DNA of 6,698 bases, taken from Deltaproteobacteria bacterium. Its GTDB lineage: Bacteria; Desulfobacterota; DSM-4660; Desulfatiglandales; Desulfatiglandaceae. Below are positions 5,305 to 6,698 of the stretch, piece by piece. The translations under genes were made by a program, and so were the position numbers. The stretch is taken from contig JABGPV010000262.1 of NCBI GenBank assembly GCA_018644785.1, positions 1 to 6,698 on the forward strand, given 5' to 3'. The notes under the pieces are model-generated. The model was not told the DNA's origin and made no database searches. It saw only the letters and a program-made list of their open reading frames with translations. Position 1 is the stretch's first letter; each line of letters starts with the position of its first letter.

Positions 5305-5851
5305 TATTGGACCGGGAAGCAATTTCCAGAAAGGTCGCCGCGCCTCCCACTTCTATTTCGTCCATGAGGTCCTCTCTCTTGACGCCCATGACATCCATGG
5401 TCATCTGGCATCCGATCAGTTTGACGTCTGATTCAATGCATGTATCGAGAAGTTGAGAGATGGTTAACACATTCTGGTCTTTCATCCATTTTTTCATCAT
5501 CATGGTGGCCATGGCCGTCATTCCCGGCAGGACACCGATAATATTGGGCACCGGCATGGGCATGGCCGGATTGGCCAGGGGCGGAACCTTGAGGTTCTTG
5601 TTCTTCTTCTTGTTGATGATGTCGAGCCCGTAAAAGGTGAAGAATATGGATGCCTCAATATCCATGGCCGCGCAGCTGGCAGCCAGAAGTAACGGGACAT
5701 AGGCCATATCCATAGTTCCTTTGGATGCGACGAAAGCCGCCCGATTCTGTTCACCCTCTGCTTCGATTGCTTCCTTTACTTTCCTGTCAACCAGGGTGTC
5801 CATCTGTTCCTTTACGGTTTTTTCAATAAAAGCTGCTATTTCCTTATCCAT
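5288..5851 (-). CDS. DsrE2-type DsrE/DsrF/DrsH-like family protein
   Basis: Belongs to the DsrE_2 family (PF13686, COG2210; older annotations say 'peroxiredoxin family'). Relatives take part in sulfur transfer with TusA and rhodanese partners and are often membrane-associated. The 187 residues show a charged N-terminal helix (1-33, coiled-coil-like), then the family core: 'FVASKGTMDMAYVPLLLAAS' (40-59), 'FFTFYGL' (70-76), a proline/methionine stretch 'PPLANPAMPMPVPNIIGVLP' (90-109), a Met-rich helix (111-123) and 'LIGCQMTMDVMGV' (145-157). Cysteines are C60, C138 and C148; C148, in the conserved GCQMTMD motif, is the likely sulfur carrier. AGGAGG (5858-5863) sits 6 bases before the ATG. No tusA, rhodanese or dsr gene is adjacent in the window, so its partner is unknown. 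The palindromic element lies directly upstream, and the stop falls inside the end of the transporter gene. Confidence 0.88.
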   Translation of the reverse strand: MDKEIAAFIEKTVKEQMDTLVDRKVKEAIEAEGEQNRAAFVASKGTMDMAYVPLLLAASCAAMDIEASIFFTFYGLDIINKKKNKNLKVPPLANPAMPMPVPNIIGVLPGMTAMATMMMKKWMKDQNVLTISQLLDTCIESDVKLIGCQMTMDVMGVKREDLMDEIEVGGAATFLEIASRSNITLFV

Positions 5852-5857
5852 GATGTC

Positions 5858-5863
5858 CCTCCT
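5858..5863 (-). promoter_or_regulatory. Ribosome binding site of the DsrE2-type gene
   Basis: A full-consensus AGGAGG on the minus strand, 6 bases upstream of the ATG at 5851, which settles the start. Confidence 0.8.
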
Positions 5864-5914
5864 GTGATTTCTAAAACGCCTTTTTCCATTTCGAGCTTTT
5901 TACCTTATACATAA

Positions 5915-6006
5915 AATTCCGGGGACACAATAAATTATTGACAACTGGCTTCAGTCACCACATTATGCCTCTGAAGAAATGAATAATTTATTGTGTCCCC
6001 GGAATT
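5915..6006. repeat. 92-bp palindromic (MITE/REP-like) element with perfect 25-bp arms (copy B)
   Basis: The arm 5915-5939 (begins AATTCCGGGGACACAATA) is the exact reverse complement of 5982-6006 (ends TGTCCCCGGAATT). The 42-base centre holds a second hairpin, CTTCAG (5949-5954) with CTGAAG (5971-5976). Imperfect pairing continues outside the arms: ATACAT at 5907-5912 faces ATGTAT at 6012-6017. The CCGGGGACACAAT-type end is one I associate from memory with sequences flanking Y1 (IS200-like, REP-associated) transposases in Desulfobacterota and related genomes. No transposase is encoded here, so it would be a non-autonomous copy. It sits between the protease stop and the DsrE2-type gene and could also act as a hairpin at the protease mRNA end. 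Confidence 0.85.
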
Positions 6007-6008
6007 AT

Positions 6009-6644
6009 TTAATGTATGGGGGCTACCGCGAAAGCGAGGCAGGTCCAGACGGCGTGGGAAATAACCACCGGCCAGAGGGTTCCCAACCGCCAGTACATGA
6101 ACCCCCAGAACAGGCCGGCAATCCCTGCCGCACCCACGAGCATGAAATTTAAAGAAGAGATATGCACGGCCGCGTAAAGAACGGAACTGACAATCCACCC
6201 CTTGAAATCCCCCATATGAAGGCCCAGGCGGCGTTGAAGAAATCCCCGCCAGAAAATTTCCTCTGATGGACTGGTAACAAAAAGCAACAAAAGACAAATG
6301 GCCCATCCGGGAGTGTTGTCTCCTTTGGCATAGATGGCATCCACCTGGTCATGGGCAAAAGGGAAAAGGATGTTTGAAATGGCGTTTCCCGCCAGGAAAA
6401 TACCATAAAGGCACACTGCCGACAAAATTCCCCACAGGATTGCGCGACCCGTCAACTCCTTTAACGGCAGTGGCCACCCCCCAAAGACCACCGCAAGAAC
6501 AGCCAGGCATGGGGCCGACAGGCTGATTTTGATCCAGAAGTTGCCATAGGGCACAAAAAAGGCGAAAAACCAGCAGACGGCAGCGACGGCCATACACAAT
6601 ATCAGCGGGCGCAAATCCATCCCCTTTTTGTTTATTTGAAACAT
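6009..6644 (-). CDS. CPBP-family intramembrane glutamic endopeptidase (CAAX/Abi type)
   Basis: A membrane protease of the CPBP family (PF02517; Rce1-like). Bacterial members act in membrane proteolysis or bacteriocin-related immunity; the target is unknown. Among the 211 residues the catalytic set is present: motif 1 'SEEIFWRGFL' with E128, E129 and R133, motif 2 'YAAVHISSLNF' with H161, and motif 3 'ISHAVW' with H197. The usual Asn/Asp four residues after the third motif histidine is Thr201 here, a mild departure. Hydrophobic helices lie near 11-31, 39-56, 68-92, 112-125, 150-166, 168-185 and 189-208. Start choice: the ATG at 6644 has only GGAAAG close by, and Met9 (6620) has AAAGGGG directly abutting, so either may be used. 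The start overlaps the end of an upstream membrane-protein frame, which suggests translational coupling. The last codons (Ile-His-stop) fall in the flank of the palindromic element. Confidence 0.88.
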   Translation of the reverse strand: MFQINKKGMDLRPLILCMAVAAVCWFFAFFVPYGNFWIKISLSAPCLAVLAVVFGGWPLPLKELTGRAILWGILSAVCLYGIFLAGNAISNILFPFAHDQVDAIYAKGDNTPGWAICLLLLFVTSPSEEIFWRGFLQRRLGLHMGDFKGWIVSSVLYAAVHISSLNFMLVGAAGIAGLFWGFMYWRLGTLWPVVISHAVWTCLAFAVAPIH

Positions 6645-6698
6645 CTTTCCAGAAGAATGGAAATCAGGAGAAGGACCCCGAATGCCGTATCCAGCTTG
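6632..6698 (-). CDS. C-terminal end of a membrane protein, possibly an ABC transporter permease (truncated by window)
   Basis: In the minus-strand frame entering from the right edge, the reading is KLDTAFGVLLLISILLERCF, one final Lys, then TAA (6632-6634). This is one hydrophobic helix with a basic tail. It resembles the last helix of binding-protein-dependent ABC permeases of the SsuC/TauC/ThiX type ('...vfagilliallgllldrlfr'). The stop lies 10 bases inside the protease gene if that starts at 6644, a 13-base overlap typical of genes in one operon. Only 21 codons are visible, so the identity is tentative. Confidence 0.4.
   Translation of the reverse strand, partial: KLDTAFGVLLLISILLERCFK

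Noticed and set aside
4690..5322. A 210-codon open frame on the minus strand inside the EamA gene.
   Set aside because: It is antisense to a clearly recognisable membrane transporter. Its composition (Gly, Lys and His rich, no domain) is that of a shadow frame.
6009..6644. A defence or bacteriocin-immunity system built on the CPBP protease.
   Set aside because: The family name 'Abi' invites this, but no bacteriocin peptide, toxin or defence partner is in the window. The neighbours are a sulfur-relay protein and a probable transporter end.
1..6698. CRISPR array, tRNA or rRNA genes, prophage or integrase genes.
   Set aside because: No regularly spaced direct repeats, no tRNA-like cloverleaf with TTCGANNC arm, no rRNA segments and no recombinase motifs were seen.

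Overview
The window looks like a chromosomal segment of an anaerobic Desulfobacterota (deltaproteobacterial) genome, possibly Desulfobacterales. That placement is an inference from three things: a tungsten-type aldehyde ferredoxin oxidoreductase, a short-form ThiC, and a DsrE2-type sulfur-relay protein beside palindromic repeats of the RAYT/REP kind. No rRNA or other phylogenetic marker is present.

Layout. Positions 2-406 (+) hold the C-terminal part of a TctC/Bug-type solute-binding protein. Positions 407-739 hold a pair of hairpins with the same loop (REP-like), then a structured leader with a candidate 24-codon ORF. Positions 740-2023 (+) are thiC, the pyrimidine branch of thiamine synthesis, with no TPP riboswitch visible. 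Positions 2165-3883 (-) are a complete aldehyde:ferredoxin oxidoreductase, convergent with thiC. Immediately upstream of it (3900-4066, -) is an unlabelled remnant of an acyl-CoA dehydrogenase: its start codon and ribosome binding site are intact, the middle is deleted, and the reading frame is broken. Positions 4081-4371 are a divergent control region containing a decayed repeat copy that carries the best promoter-like sites in both directions. Positions 4372-5304 (+) are a ten-helix EamA transporter. Positions 5288-5851 (-) are a DsrE2-type protein whose 3' end overlaps the transporter tail to tail by 17 bp. Positions 5915-6006 are a near-perfect palindromic element with 25-bp arms. Positions 6009-6644 (-) are a CPBP-family intramembrane protease, and at the right edge the last codons of a membrane protein, probably an ABC permease, overlap its start.

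How the genes fit together. Thiamine synthesis, aldehyde oxidation and sulfur relay are ordinary anaerobic functions, and I see no single pathway joining them. The right-hand minus-strand genes (permease end, protease, DsrE2) read in one direction and may once have formed one transcript, now split by the palindromic element.

The most unusual content is between the genes: two repeat families, a decayed catabolic gene whose 5' end now forms the leader of the oxidoreductase gene, and a repeat copy that may act as a bidirectional promoter. I did not find a convincing new multi-gene system.
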